This document shows, piece by piece, positions 8,310 to 17,566 of a stretch of DNA of 64,000 nucleotides. The notes under the pieces are model-generated. The model was not told the DNA's origin and searched no databases. It saw only the letters and a program-made list of their open reading frames with translations. Positions within the stretch are counted from its first letter, which is position 1. Every line of letters starts with the position of its first letter. A program made the position numbers and the translations under genes. This stretch comes from Rhodospirillales bacterium (lineage in GTDB: Bacteria; Pseudomonadota; Alphaproteobacteria; Rhodospirillales; UBA2165). The DNA lies in assembly GCA_022823235.1 (NCBI GenBank), contig JAJDXO010000026.1, positions 192,807-256,806 of the forward strand, in the 5' to 3' direction.

Positions 8310-11300
8310 ACGGCGCCGCTGAGCGGCATTATGACTTAGCCGTTGTCGGCGCGGGTCCGGTCGGGAGCGTGTGCGCGCTGGCCCATGCGCGCAAGGGCGC
8401 CCGCGTGGCCCTTCTCGAAGCCAATCCCAATTCATCCAGGCGCCTGGCCGGCGAGTGGCTGCATCCGCCGGCCGTCAGGATATTGCGCGAAATCGGGATC
8501 GACATGCTGCCCCGCAGCACCCCGGGCAAGGGTTTTGTGGTGTTCCCCGAGGACGGCTCCGATCCGATTCCGCTTCCCTACCCGGACGAATCCAGGGGTT
8601 TGGTATGCGATCATGCAACGCTCGTCTCGAGCCTCCGCGACGCGACCGGGAACGAGGCCGATATCGATTTCATCTCCCCTGCGCGGGTCAAGGCGGTCGA
8701 TGACGGACGGCTCACCTTTTCCGTCGACGGCGATGACCGCGCCATAACCGCCGAGCGCATCGTCGGCGCGGACGGCCGGGCCTCGATCGTGCGCCGGTCG
8801 CTGGGTGTCTCCATGAACCCGGTGCTCTACTCGCGGATGCTGGGGGTCACGATCCGGGAGGCGGAGCTGCCTTTCGAGGGCTACGGGCATGTGGTGCTGG
8901 GCGGACCGGGTCCGATCCTCATATACGCGCTGGCGGACGACTGCGTCCGGGTCATCGTGGATATTCCGCCGGACCGCTGGAGCCCCCGGGACCGCGTCGG
9001 CTTCCTGTCGGAATCCTGCGCCGGGCTGCTGCCGGGGGCGCTCGGTCCGGCTTTCGTCGAGGCGTTGCGGGCCGGGCACTTCCATGCGGCCGGCAACCAG
9101 TTGAGTCCGCGCATCACATATGGAAATACGCGCCGGGTGCTGATCGGCGACGCGGCCGGGCACTACCATCCCCTGACGGCGGTCGGCATGACGCTCGGCT
9201 TCGGCGATGCGCTGGCGCTTGCGGAGAACGGGGTTTTTCACGACTTCACCGCCGAACGTTTCCGGGCGGCCGGGGTTCCCGAGTTCCTGGCAATGGGGCT
9301 TTATGAGGTCTTTGCCGATCATCGCGAGGAAGCGGTGGTTCTCAGACGCGCGATCTATCACGGCTGGCGGACGAATTCGACGTACCGCAACCGGACCATG
9401 CGGCTGCTCGCCTGCGAAGACCGGTCGGTGACCGGCATGAGTCTGGCAATTTGCGGCACCGCGGCCCGGGCGCTGATCCGGGAGATTTCGTTCTTCTTCC
9501 GCCGGTTCGCCCTGCATCGGACCGGGACCGTCCTGAATGGGCTCGTCACCCGCTTCTGGTGGCTCCAGCGCGGCTTTCTCCAACTGCGGACGGCGAGGCT
9601 CAAGGGCCGGGAAGAAGACAGGCAGGCCCGCGACAGCCTCGCCCGCGCCTTTCTGCACTCAATGTCTTCCGGGGCAGAAGGCTCGGGACCCGTCCGCCCG
9701 AAGGAAATCGAATCGCCCGATGCCGGGCCGGCGTTGAAGAGCGCGGCCGCGCGCCTGCTGGGCCTCCAGCGCGAGGACGGCGGCTGGGAAGGTGAGATGG
9801 TCTGGTGCCCCATGCTCACCGCGCAATATGCGCTGCTGCACTGCGTTATCGGCCGGCCGCTCGATCCCGGCCGGCGCCGCCGCGTGCTGCGCTCCTTCGA
9901 GCGAACCCGCCTCGAAGGCGGAGCATGGGGCATGCATGAGCACTCGGAGCCGCACCTGTTCGTCACCGCGCTTGTTTATGCCGCGGCGAGACTGCTCGGC
10001 GTCGAGCGTGACGATTCTCTTGTCGAACCGGCCCGGCGGTTCATACAGGCCGAGGGGATTCTCGGCATTCCGAGCTGGGGGAAATTCTGGCTGGCGGTCC
10101 TCAACCTCTATGACTGGCGCGGGGTGAACGCGGTTCTGCCGGAACTCTGGAGCCTGCCGCGGCGGATACCGCTGCACCCGTTGAACTGGTATTGCCACAC
10201 CCGGCTCATCTACATGGCGATGGCGGCGATTTACGCCCGCCGGTTCCAGATGCCCGTCACGCCGGAAATCGCCTCGCTGCGGGAGGAGCTGTTTCCCGAG
10301 GGCTTCGCCGGCACCGATTTCCCGGCCGCCCGCAACCGCCTGCGCGAGGCCGACCTCTATGCGCGGCCGAGCGTCTGGCTCAGGGCGGGCTACGGATTGG
10401 CGCGGCTGTACGAGCGCTTCCATAGCAAACGCCTGCGGGCAAAATGCACGGAAGCGATTGTCGAGCGCATCGGGTGGGAACTGCGGACCACAAGCCACAC
10501 GAGCATCTCTCCGGTCAGCGGCCTTCTCAACATTCTCGCGCTGTGGCTGCACGACCCGGACGACGCCGATTGCGCGCAGGCGCTGGCGCAGCTGGACGGC
10601 TGGATCTGGGAAGACGAGGAAGACGGCGCGCGCGTCACCGGCGCGAGAAGCGCCTCATGGGACACGGGGTTCGCGCTCCAGGCGCTGGCGGCGCTGCCCG
10701 AGCCCGCCGGCGGGGCCGACGACGCCCTTCGGCGCGGGGCCGGCTTCCTGCTCGGGCAACGGATCGACAGGAGCTTCGAAGGGTTTCGCGAGGCCTACCG
10801 GATCGACCCGAAGGGCGGCTGGTGCTTCGCCGGAGGATGGCATGGCTGGCCGGTGAGCGACTGCACGGCGGAGGCGGTGCTCGGAATTATCGCGGCCGGC
10901 GGAACTGACAGGGCGGCGCTCGGCGATGCGGCCGCCTTCATGTTGCGCACCCGGAACCGCGACGGCGGCTTCGGCAGCTATGAGGCGCGCCGCACGGCTT
11001 TCGGTCTGGAGTGGCTCAATCCGGCCGAGATGTTCGGCGACTCGATGACCGAGCATTCCTTCGTGGAATGCACCGCATCCTGCCTCGCGGCGCTTGCCGC
11101 GTGCAGGGAACACGTTCCCGAGATCGCGGACGGGGCGGCGGCGGACGCCGTCTCCCGGGCCGAATCCTGGCTGCGCCGGACCCAGGAAGTCGACGGTTCG
11201 TGGCGCGGCGTCTGGGGCGTCCAGTTCATCTACGGCACGCTGTTCGGCATCAGGGGACTGCTGGCCGCCGGGGCACGCCCAGGCGACCCGGCGCTGCGTT

Positions 11301-11713
11301 CCGCCTGCCGCTGGCTGCTGAAGCGCCAACGGGAAGACGGAGGCTGGGGCGAGCACCACAGCGGCTGCCTGACCGGCTGCTATGTCCCGCATGAGAAAAG
11401 CCAGATCATCCAGACCGCCTGGGCCCTGATGGCGCTCCTCGAGGCGGGCGACTCGGACTGGGCGGCGATTTCCCGGGGCGCCCGGTTCCTGCTCGACGCG
11501 CAGGACGCCGACGGGGGATGGCCCAAACAGGACATGGCGGGCGTGTTCTTCCGGACGGCGCTCCTGGATTACGTGCTCTACCGGCAGTATTTCCCGCTGC
11601 ACGCGCTCGGCCTATACGAGCGCCGCCGCCGGAGCCGGATGGCCCTCGCCTCCCCCGCCGGCGCGTCGGCTCTGCCCTTGCCGGAAGCGGCTTCCGCCGG
11701 TTCCCCGTCCTGA
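8306..11713 (+). CDS. fusion of squalene-epoxidase-like FAD monooxygenase and oxidosqualene cyclase
   Basis: One uninterrupted 1135-residue frame starts in an ATGA overlap with cyp51. Residues 1 to about 445 form an FAD monooxygenase: VVGAGPVGS at the N-terminus, EWLHPPAVRILREIGI (squalene epoxidases have ELLQPGG-type sequence here), and GDAAGHYHPLTAVGMT, close to the squalene-epoxidase block. From about residue 470 it is a triterpene cyclase with several QW repeats (QREDGGW, RNRDGGF, QEVDGSW, QREDGGW, QDADGGW) and the catalytic motif VSDCTAE (D852). This is the oxidosqualene type, not the DxDDTA of squalene-hopene cyclases. At the junction Met453 could be an old start, but no stop or ribosome site is seen. 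Predicted reaction: squalene to oxidosqualene to a lanosterol-like sterol in one polypeptide. Confidence 0.85.
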   Translation: MNGAAERHYDLAVVGAGPVGSVCALAHARKGARVALLEANPNSSRRLAGEWLHPPAVRILREIGIDMLPRSTPGKGFVVFPEDGSDPIPLPYPDESRGLVCDHATLVSSLRDATGNEADIDFISPARVKAVDDGRLTFSVDGDDRAITAERIVGADGRASIVRRSLGVSMNPVLYSRMLGVTIREAELPFEGYGHVVLGGPGPILIYALADDCVRVIVDIPPDRWSPRDRVGFLSESCAGLLPGALGPAFVEALRAGHFHAAGNQLSPRITYGNTRRVLIGDAAGHYHPLTAVGMTLGFGDALALAENGVFHDFTAERFRAAGVPEFLAMGLYEVFADHREEAVVLRRAIYHGWRTNSTYRNRTMRLLACEDRSVTGMSLAICGTAARALIREISFFFRRFALHRTGTVLNGLVTRFWWLQRGFLQLRTARLKGREEDRQARDSLARAFLHSMSSGAEGSGPVRPKEIESPDAGPALKSAAARLLGLQREDGGWEGEMVWCPMLTAQYALLHCVIGRPLDPGRRRRVLRSFERTRLEGGAWGMHEHSEPHLFVTALVYAAARLLGVERDDSLVEPARRFIQAEGILGIPSWGKFWLAVLNLYDWRGVNAVLPELWSLPRRIPLHPLNWYCHTRLIYMAMAAIYARRFQMPVTPEIASLREELFPEGFAGTDFPAARNRLREADLYARPSVWLRAGYGLARLYERFHSKRLRAKCTEAIVERIGWELRTTSHTSISPVSGLLNILALWLHDPDDADCAQALAQLDGWIWEDEEDGARVTGARSASWDTGFALQALAALPEPAGGADDALRRGAGFLLGQRIDRSFEGFREAYRIDPKGGWCFAGGWHGWPVSDCTAEAVLGIIAAGGTDRAALGDAAAFMLRTRNRDGGFGSYEARRTAFGLEWLNPAEMFGDSMTEHSFVECTASCLAALAACREHVPEIADGAAADAVSRAESWLRRTQEVDGSWRGVWGVQFIYGTLFGIRGLLAAGARPGDPALRSACRWLLKRQREDGGWGEHHSGCLTGCYVPHEKSQIIQTAWALMALLEAGDSDWAAISRGARFLLDAQDADGGWPKQDMAGVFFRTALLDYVLYRQYFPLHALGLYERRRRSRMALASPAGASALPLPEAASAGSPS

Positions 11714-11833
11714 GCGCCGGGAAAAGTCCCCTTGAAATCGGTTCCGGACATTGGATATGGTCGACCGCAAGGACATGGGGTCGCCTCCTGGGCATGGCGT
11801 GGTTTCAGCGCCATCCGCCCCGTGCCAAATCGA

Positions 11834-12670
11834 ATGGAGAGAGTCATTACTCAGAAACATCGGGGGCGTTGCTCCCTCACCCTGCTAACGCTGTTTGCCG
11901 CGTGCATGAATTTCTTGGCGGCGGGCTCGCCCGCGGTTGCCCAGGACCCCAGCCCCGAGGCGCGCGGCCTGGAGATTGCGCTTGAGGCTCGCAAGCGTGG
12001 AGAAGGTTTCGGCAACCTCGTGTCCCAACTCACGATGGTGTTGCGAACCGCCAAGGGGCAGGAAAGCACCCGCCAGATGCGCCTCAAGACTTTGGAAGTC
12101 GCCAATGCCGGCGACAAGACGCTGTTCGTATTCGATCAGCCTCGCGACGTCAGCGGCACGGCGTTTCTGGTCCACTCCCATCGGGACAAGCCGGACGATC
12201 TCTGGATTTTTCTGCCTGCGCTGAATCGGGTGAAACGCATCAGTTCGGCCAACCAGTCGGGCTCGTTCATGGGCAGCGAGTTCGCCTACGAAGATATAAC
12301 CACCCAGGAGATCGAGAAGTTCACGCACAAATATCTTCGTGACGAGCCGTGCGGCGATCTAGCCTGTACGGTCAGCGAGCGCACCCCGGTGGGAGAGGAT
12401 TCGGGCTACAGCCGGCAATTGGTCTGGCACGACAAAAAGGAGTATCGCCCGTGGCGCGTCGAGTACTACGACCGCCGGAACGAGCTCCTCAAGACCCTGA
12501 CGTTGACGGACTACGAGCTTCATCTGGACCGGTACTGGTACGCCGGGGAACAGACGATGGTGAATCACCTCACCGGGAAGAGCACCCTGCTGAAATCGTC
12601 GGAAGTGCAACTCCAGGCAGACCTCAATGAGCGCGACTTCACCCGAACCGGGTTGCGGCGCGCACGCTGA
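11834..12670 (+). CDS. outer membrane lipoprotein-sorting (LolA-like) periplasmic protein
   Basis: The 278-residue protein has an N-terminal signal peptide (charged residues, then LTLLTLFAACMNFLAAG, cleaved near AVA-QD). I chose the ATG at 11834 for this reason, although the frame is open further upstream. The mature part has TLFVFDQPRDVSGTAFLVHS, DDLWIFLPALNRVKRISSA and GSFMGSEFAYEDI, typical of the LolA-like family often encoded beside RND/MMPL lipid exporters. It probably binds a lipid in the periplasm. It directly follows the sterol operon and is coupled to an outer-membrane barrel gene (TGATG overlap), which suggests transport of the sterol product. That role is inference; no RND pump gene is present here. 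Confidence 0.7.
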   Translation: MERVITQKHRGRCSLTLLTLFAACMNFLAAGSPAVAQDPSPEARGLEIALEARKRGEGFGNLVSQLTMVLRTAKGQESTRQMRLKTLEVANAGDKTLFVFDQPRDVSGTAFLVHSHRDKPDDLWIFLPALNRVKRISSANQSGSFMGSEFAYEDITTQEIEKFTHKYLRDEPCGDLACTVSERTPVGEDSGYSRQLVWHDKKEYRPWRVEYYDRRNELLKTLTLTDYELHLDRYWYAGEQTMVNHLTGKSTLLKSSEVQLQADLNERDFTRTGLRRAR

Positions 12671-13953
12671 TGGCTCATCGGCCGGTGCTGCGCCGGGCAA
12701 AACTGGCTGTTACCGGAATCGCGGCGCTGGGCATCACGACACTCGGCATCACGTCCGGCGCATCGGGTGAATCGCTGATCGATTCCCATGAGTTTTCCGG
12801 AAGCGTGACCGTGGAGAATCGGTGGTTTCCAAAGACCGCCGCCATTCCCGAGCAGAAGGACTTCGGCGTCAGCCTCGTTGCCGCGCCGGAGTTGTACTTG
12901 GAGAGCGCCGACGGAACCAGCCTCACACTGGAGGGCTTCTATCGATACGACAGCAGCGACTCGGGCCGCAACCACGCCGATCTGCGCAAGGCGTATCTCC
13001 TGTTTGTCGGTCAGATCGAAGATCAGGAGTGGGAACTTCGCCTTGGCGTCGACCGCGTCTTCTGGGGGGTGGCCGAATCGCGCCATCTCGTCGACATCGT
13101 CAACCAAACCGACCTCGTCGAGAATCCAAGTGAAGAGGTCAAGCTCGGCCAGCCCATGGCGCACCTGACCCTGTCCGGCGATTGGGGGGCGGCCGAACTG
13201 TTCGCTCTTCCCTATCACCGCCTCCGCACCTTTCCGGGACGTCACGGCCGGCTGCGCAGTGCGTTTGTCGTCGACAACGACCGGGTGATGTACGAAAGCG
13301 GCGCGGAAGAATGGCATTTTGACGTCGCGGCCCGCTACAGTCACAGCGTGGGCCTGTTCGACGTCGGTCTGAGCGTTTTCGACGGCACCAGCCGCGAGCC
13401 CAACCTGCAACCGGCTTTTCCTCTTTGCGCGTTGGACCCGGGCGCCTGCGTCCTGGTCCCGCTCTATGAGCAGATACGCCAATATGGGCTGGACGCCCAG
13501 ATGACCTACGAGGCGTGGCTGTTGAAACTCGAAGCCATTCGCCGCATGGGCGCGCGGAATGCTCTCGCGGAGGAAGAGGACTACACGGCCTTCGTGGCGG
13601 GCGGGGAGTACACGTTCTATTCGGTTTTTGATACGGACATCGATCTGGGTTTTCTGGCTGAATGGAATCGGGACAGCCGGCAAATGAGGGCGACCAACAT
13701 ATTTCAAAACGATATATTTGCCGCCGTGCGGCTTGCGTTCAACGATTTCGCGAGTACCGATCTTCTTGTCGGAATTCTGGAGGATGTCGATACACGTTCG
13801 CGCAGCTTCAATGCCCAGTTCAACCGCCGCCTCAGCGATTCGCTGACGCTCAACGTCGAGGCGACGTTCTTTCACAATATCGCCGCGGACGATGCCGCCT
13901 ACTCCACCCGCCGCGACAACTTCATCAATATAGGCCTGACCTACAGTTTCTAG
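12670..13953 (+). CDS. outer-membrane beta-barrel protein
   Basis: The protein is 427 residues, with a signal peptide ending near SGASG. It consists mostly of alternating amphipathic strands with many aromatic and acidic residues and ends in an aromatic residue (TYSF), as expected for substrates of the BAM machinery. Recognisable segments include LRLGVDRVFWGVAESRHLVD and YGLDAQMTYEAWLLKLEAI, seen in outer-membrane proteins encoded beside LolA-like and RND genes. Its start overlaps the stop of the LolA-like gene by one base, so the two are probably co-translated. A role in delivering or inserting lipid at the outer membrane is plausible. I cannot name a specific family. Confidence 0.6.
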   Translation: MAHRPVLRRAKLAVTGIAALGITTLGITSGASGESLIDSHEFSGSVTVENRWFPKTAAIPEQKDFGVSLVAAPELYLESADGTSLTLEGFYRYDSSDSGRNHADLRKAYLLFVGQIEDQEWELRLGVDRVFWGVAESRHLVDIVNQTDLVENPSEEVKLGQPMAHLTLSGDWGAAELFALPYHRLRTFPGRHGRLRSAFVVDNDRVMYESGAEEWHFDVAARYSHSVGLFDVGLSVFDGTSREPNLQPAFPLCALDPGACVLVPLYEQIRQYGLDAQMTYEAWLLKLEAIRRMGARNALAEEEDYTAFVAGGEYTFYSVFDTDIDLGFLAEWNRDSRQMRATNIFQNDIFAAVRLAFNDFASTDLLVGILEDVDTRSRSFNAQFNRRLSDSLTLNVEATFFHNIAADDAAYSTRRDNFINIGLTYSF

Positions 13954-14141
13954 AACGCCGGGCGGACAACAAAACTGCCCTGCACCATGGCGTATCCAAA
14001 GTTGCATAATTCGTCATATTCGAGTTATTGTCTTCCCAAGGCACAGCAGGAGGAACGCGGCGAAAGCCACCAAATGAAGCCGCAATCGTGATACCGGGTC
14101 CGCGTTTAGGCCCGCCAAGTTGTAGATAAGAGGGGATTTCC

Positions 14142-14912
14142 ATGCGCGTGAACGCAATCATTCGCCGGGTATCGTGTCTCGCCGTCGCCGGCGCGATCGC
14201 CACCGGGTTCGGCGGCGCGGCCGCCGCCGAGGGGCTTTATGCCGGTGTCGGAGGCGGTCTCTTCCTGCCGCAGAATTCCGACGTCACAGGACGCCAGAGC
14301 GCGAACTTTTCGACCACGTTGGACGCAACCGCGAAGCCCGGCCGGGGCCACGCCTTCACCGGGGCGGTGGGCTACCGGTTTGCCGACGGGCTGCGCGTCG
14401 AAGGCGAGCTAAGCTACCGTAAAATGGACCTCAAAACGCTTAACGTAAAGGAGCCGGGCGGCCTCGCCGTGCTCCTTCCCGCGGCGGTTCAGGCGCTGGA
14501 TCGGAACTCGCCCCAGTACCAGGGTGCCCTGGATCAACTGAGGGGAACGAGCGAGCTGGATGGCGACGTTCGGGAAGTCGCGCTGATGGCCAATCTCTAC
14601 TACGATTTTGATCTGGGCCTCGATTTTTCACCTTATGTCGTCGGGGGCATCGGGTTGAACCGCATTTCCGTAAAGGCGAGCGGCGTCAGGCAGTTCGTCG
14701 ATGACGACGATACCGTAATGGCCTACCAGTTCGGCGGCGGCCTGGGTTACCGGATTGGCGGCACGGACGACCGGCCCGTCACGATCAGCCTGGACTTTCG
14801 GCACTTCGTCAACTCGGAAGCAACGTTCATAGGGAAGCTGACGGGAACGCCGTTCGATGCGAAGATCGGCCACGGAAACTATGTGGGTATCGGCCTCAGG
14901 TTCGGTCTCTGA
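14142..14912 (+). CDS. outer-membrane beta-barrel (OmpA/opacity-like porin family)
   Basis: The 256-residue protein has a signal peptide cleaved near GGAAAAEG, then GLYAGVGGGLFLPQNSD, GHAFTGAVGYRFADGLRVEG, PYVVGGIGLNRISV and a C-terminal strand ending in LRFGL. This is an eight-stranded barrel pattern of the OmpA-like/P44 type. An AGAGGGGA ribosome site lies just before the ATG. It is about 190 bases downstream of the previous barrel gene and may be a separate unit. Function unknown beyond surface or membrane structure. Confidence 0.7.
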   Translation: MRVNAIIRRVSCLAVAGAIATGFGGAAAAEGLYAGVGGGLFLPQNSDVTGRQSANFSTTLDATAKPGRGHAFTGAVGYRFADGLRVEGELSYRKMDLKTLNVKEPGGLAVLLPAAVQALDRNSPQYQGALDQLRGTSELDGDVREVALMANLYYDFDLGLDFSPYVVGGIGLNRISVKASGVRQFVDDDDTVMAYQFGGGLGYRIGGTDDRPVTISLDFRHFVNSEATFIGKLTGTPFDAKIGHGNYVGIGLRFGL

Positions 14913-15182
14913 ACACTTCCCGTTCCGGATGCCTCGTTTCCGGTCCATGGGATAACGCATTACCCACGGCCTTCGCCTGCCCCGACAGCGCAAATCAAAC
15001 CTGATTCGCCGCTTACCGTTCGGCGGGCCGCGCCACGGGGCGACGGTTCGCGCGGTCCGGAAACCCCTTTTGTCAACACGACCCAGGTCCATTATGGTAC
15101 GATTGGTCTTATCGAGGCTCTTGCGGTGTCGTCATGACCTCTCGTTTCAAGTGTAGTTGTCGCCGGTTAGGAAGCTGTCGCA

Positions 15183-15611
15183 ATGAAGATATCGCTGAAC
15201 AACGACCTTGGTGAGCTTCGCACCGCGGCGGAGCAAATCGACGCGTTTTGCGCATCCCACGACATGCCCGCCGCCATCGCCTATGCCGTCAACCTCGCCG
15301 TCGATGAATTGCTGACTAACACGATCAGTTACGGCTACGACGACGACGACGTGCATGGCCTCGACCTCGCCCTTCGCATGGACGGAGACGTCATCGTCGT
15401 CGAGATCACCGACGATGCCAGACCGTTCGATCCCTCCCAGAACACGACGCCGGATACCAGCGCCGGCATTGACGAGCGATCCATCGGCGGCTTGGGTATT
15501 TTTCTGGTGCACGAGCTGATGGACGAGGTTCAGTACTCCCGGATCGACGAACGGAACATCGTCACGCTGCGGAAACGGGCCGACGCCGACGACCGAAGCG
15601 TTCTCGCCTAA
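15183..15611 (+). CDS. RsbW-like serine kinase / anti-sigma ATPase
   Basis: This 142-residue HATPase_c_2 protein has an intact N box (NLAVDELLTNTISYGY), a G1-like box (EITDDARPFDP) and a G2 box (GGLGIFLVHELMDEV). These are the ATP-binding motifs of RsbW/SpoIIAB-type kinases, which phosphorylate a STAS-domain antagonist and often bind a sigma factor. Its stop overlaps the stop of the convergent SpoIIE phosphatase gene by four bases, and two STAS proteins lie 8-11 kb away. It is therefore the probable kinase of a partner-switching module. The sequence does not show whether it binds a sigma factor or another output. Confidence 0.85.
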   Translation: MKISLNNDLGELRTAAEQIDAFCASHDMPAAIAYAVNLAVDELLTNTISYGYDDDDVHGLDLALRMDGDVIVVEITDDARPFDPSQNTTPDTSAGIDERSIGGLGIFLVHELMDEVQYSRIDERNIVTLRKRADADDRSVLA

Positions 15612-17566
15612 GGCGTCTCCTCGCCAAGGTATCTCAGGACCATGCACGTGATGTCGTCGGACTGGGGCGCATCGACGACGAACGCCTCGACCGCGTTCGA
15701 CACGTTTTCGATAACCGAACGAATCGGCTCTTCCGATCCCTCCTCCAAAACGTTCGCCAAACGCTCCTCGCCGAACTCCTCGTCAGCTTCGTTCATCGCT
15801 TCGGAGATACCGTCGGTGTATAGAAACAGGGTATCGTTCGGCACCATTACGACCGAGCCCTCGTTGTAGTCGAGATCGGGCATGACGCCCACCACGACGC
15901 CGCTGGTGCTCGGGAGTTCCGTGACCTCGCCGCCCGCACCGACCATGAACGGCGGGTTGTGTCCGGCGTTGGCATAGTCGAAACGGCCGTTGGCGGGATC
16001 GAGAATACCGTAGAACATGGTCACGAAGAGGCTATGGGGATTCTGCTCGCAGACGGCGTCGTTGACCTCGCGCATGCATTGGCCCGGGCGGCTGTACTCA
16101 TTGGCGGCGGAGCGCATCATGGTTCTGACGATCGCCATGAAGAACGCCGCCGGCACGCCCTTGCCCGACACGTCGGCAATGACGATACCCAGCCTTCCGT
16201 CCGGCAACGTGAAACAGTCGTAGAAATCGCCACCCAGCTCCTGGGCAGGCGTCATCATGGCGCTGCCGGCGTAGGACTGACTTTCAGGGATTTCGCGAGG
16301 CAGGATCGCGCCTTGCAGGGACCGGGCGATACGCAGTTCCTCATCGACGCGCTTCTGCGCCTTTTCGAGTTCCTCGTTCTTTTGCTGCAGGTCCGCCGTG
16401 CGTTCGCGCACAAGACCTTCCAGGTGTTGCTCGCGGCTCTGCACTTCGCGCGCCATGGTCTGAAACACCCGCACAAGAGTGCCCAGTTCGTCTCTCCGGC
16501 CGGCGACGACATCGAGCGAGGCCGGCTCGAAATTTCCCCGGTCCATCTCTTCGGCGCCGCGGGTCAGCGCGACCACGGGCCGCGCGATGCGGCGGGCCGA
16601 TACGATGGCGATCACCGAGCCGGCCGCGAAAGCCACGGCGGCGGCGATCGCGCCGAGAATCGTGATATCCAGCAACAAGCTGTCCAGATGGGTGCGGGGC
16701 AGGCGCATGACGACCACGCCGGTGGCGATGCTCCAGCGGCCTAGAATCGGCGCCGCGACGTGCAGCGCGTCCTGCCCGATGCTCGAAAACGCCGCCTTGT
16801 CGGACGCCCGGTCGATCACGGCCGCGTTGAGGGCGCGTTCGGCGAGCTCCCTTCCGGCCGCCGGAAGAGCGGTCCCGCGCGCACTGCCGATGGCCGCGGC
16901 CGTGATCTCCAGGCGGTCGTCAACCACCCAGATCGCCTCGATGCCCTCCTGCTCGGCAAGCGCCTCGGCGAGGCCGGCGGCCGGCACGGTCTCGCCGGCC
17001 TCGTCTTCGATACTGCCGACCAGGACGAACCGATCGGGACCAAGCCGCACGCTCACGTAGCGCAATGTCCGCTCGAATTTGTCCCGCGGCGTCGACCGCA
17101 ACGACACGGCGAAACGATTTCCCGCAAGGAGCGGTATCAATTCACGCCGGTCTATGCCGGCCTCGCCGAGGTCCCCGTCTCTGACGTCATGTATGCCGAC
17201 ACCGTTGACGGCGCGCGCGATCGGGTGGCCCGATCGGTCGAGCAGCCAGATATCGTCGATCACGCTGTCAGCGGTGATCTCGACGAGCGACTTGGTCAAG
17301 TCTTCCGACCGGTCCGTGTCGGCGAGCCGGACGATGGCGACGGACTGCGCCTCCTTCTCCAGCAGGGACGCGGCGTCGATTTCGTGGAGAAACGCCTCGG
17401 AGCGGTTGGCCTCGGCGGCAATCAGGCCCGCGATCAGCCGCCCGCGGCCCTCGGCCTGATCGACCAGCGCATCGCGCGCAATCAGGCCCATGACGATTGC
17501 AACGCCGACGATGGCCAAACCGACCGACGTCAACACGGTCACGATAAGCCGAAGGGATAGGGTCAT
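15608..17566 (-). CDS. membrane SpoIIE-family (PP2C) phosphatase with sensor and HAMP
   Basis: The 652-residue protein has, in order: TM1 (about residues 9-31), an extracytoplasmic sensor of about 260 residues probably of the double-Cache type, TM2 (about 300-322), HAMP (about 325-378), a coiled coil, and a SpoIIE/PP2C phosphatase with GGDFYDCFTLPDGRLGIVIA, DVSGKGVPAAFFMA and DDITCMV metal-site motifs. It would dephosphorylate STAS antagonists in response to a periplasmic signal, opposing the RsbW-like kinase encoded convergently. Its start overlaps the stop of an amino-acid permease gene by four bases (ATGA), so phosphatase and transporter are produced together. That coupling suggests transporter- or amino-acid-linked sensing, which is inference. 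Confidence 0.88.
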   Translation of the reverse strand: MTLSLRLIVTVLTSVGLAIVGVAIVMGLIARDALVDQAEGRGRLIAGLIAAEANRSEAFLHEIDAASLLEKEAQSVAIVRLADTDRSEDLTKSLVEITADSVIDDIWLLDRSGHPIARAVNGVGIHDVRDGDLGEAGIDRRELIPLLAGNRFAVSLRSTPRDKFERTLRYVSVRLGPDRFVLVGSIEDEAGETVPAAGLAEALAEQEGIEAIWVVDDRLEITAAAIGSARGTALPAAGRELAERALNAAVIDRASDKAAFSSIGQDALHVAAPILGRWSIATGVVVMRLPRTHLDSLLLDITILGAIAAAVAFAAGSVIAIVSARRIARPVVALTRGAEEMDRGNFEPASLDVVAGRRDELGTLVRVFQTMAREVQSREQHLEGLVRERTADLQQKNEELEKAQKRVDEELRIARSLQGAILPREIPESQSYAGSAMMTPAQELGGDFYDCFTLPDGRLGIVIADVSGKGVPAAFFMAIVRTMMRSAANEYSRPGQCMREVNDAVCEQNPHSLFVTMFYGILDPANGRFDYANAGHNPPFMVGAGGEVTELPSTSGVVVGVMPDLDYNEGSVVMVPNDTLFLYTDGISEAMNEADEEFGEERLANVLEEGSEEPIRSVIENVSNAVEAFVVDAPQSDDITCMVLRYLGEETP

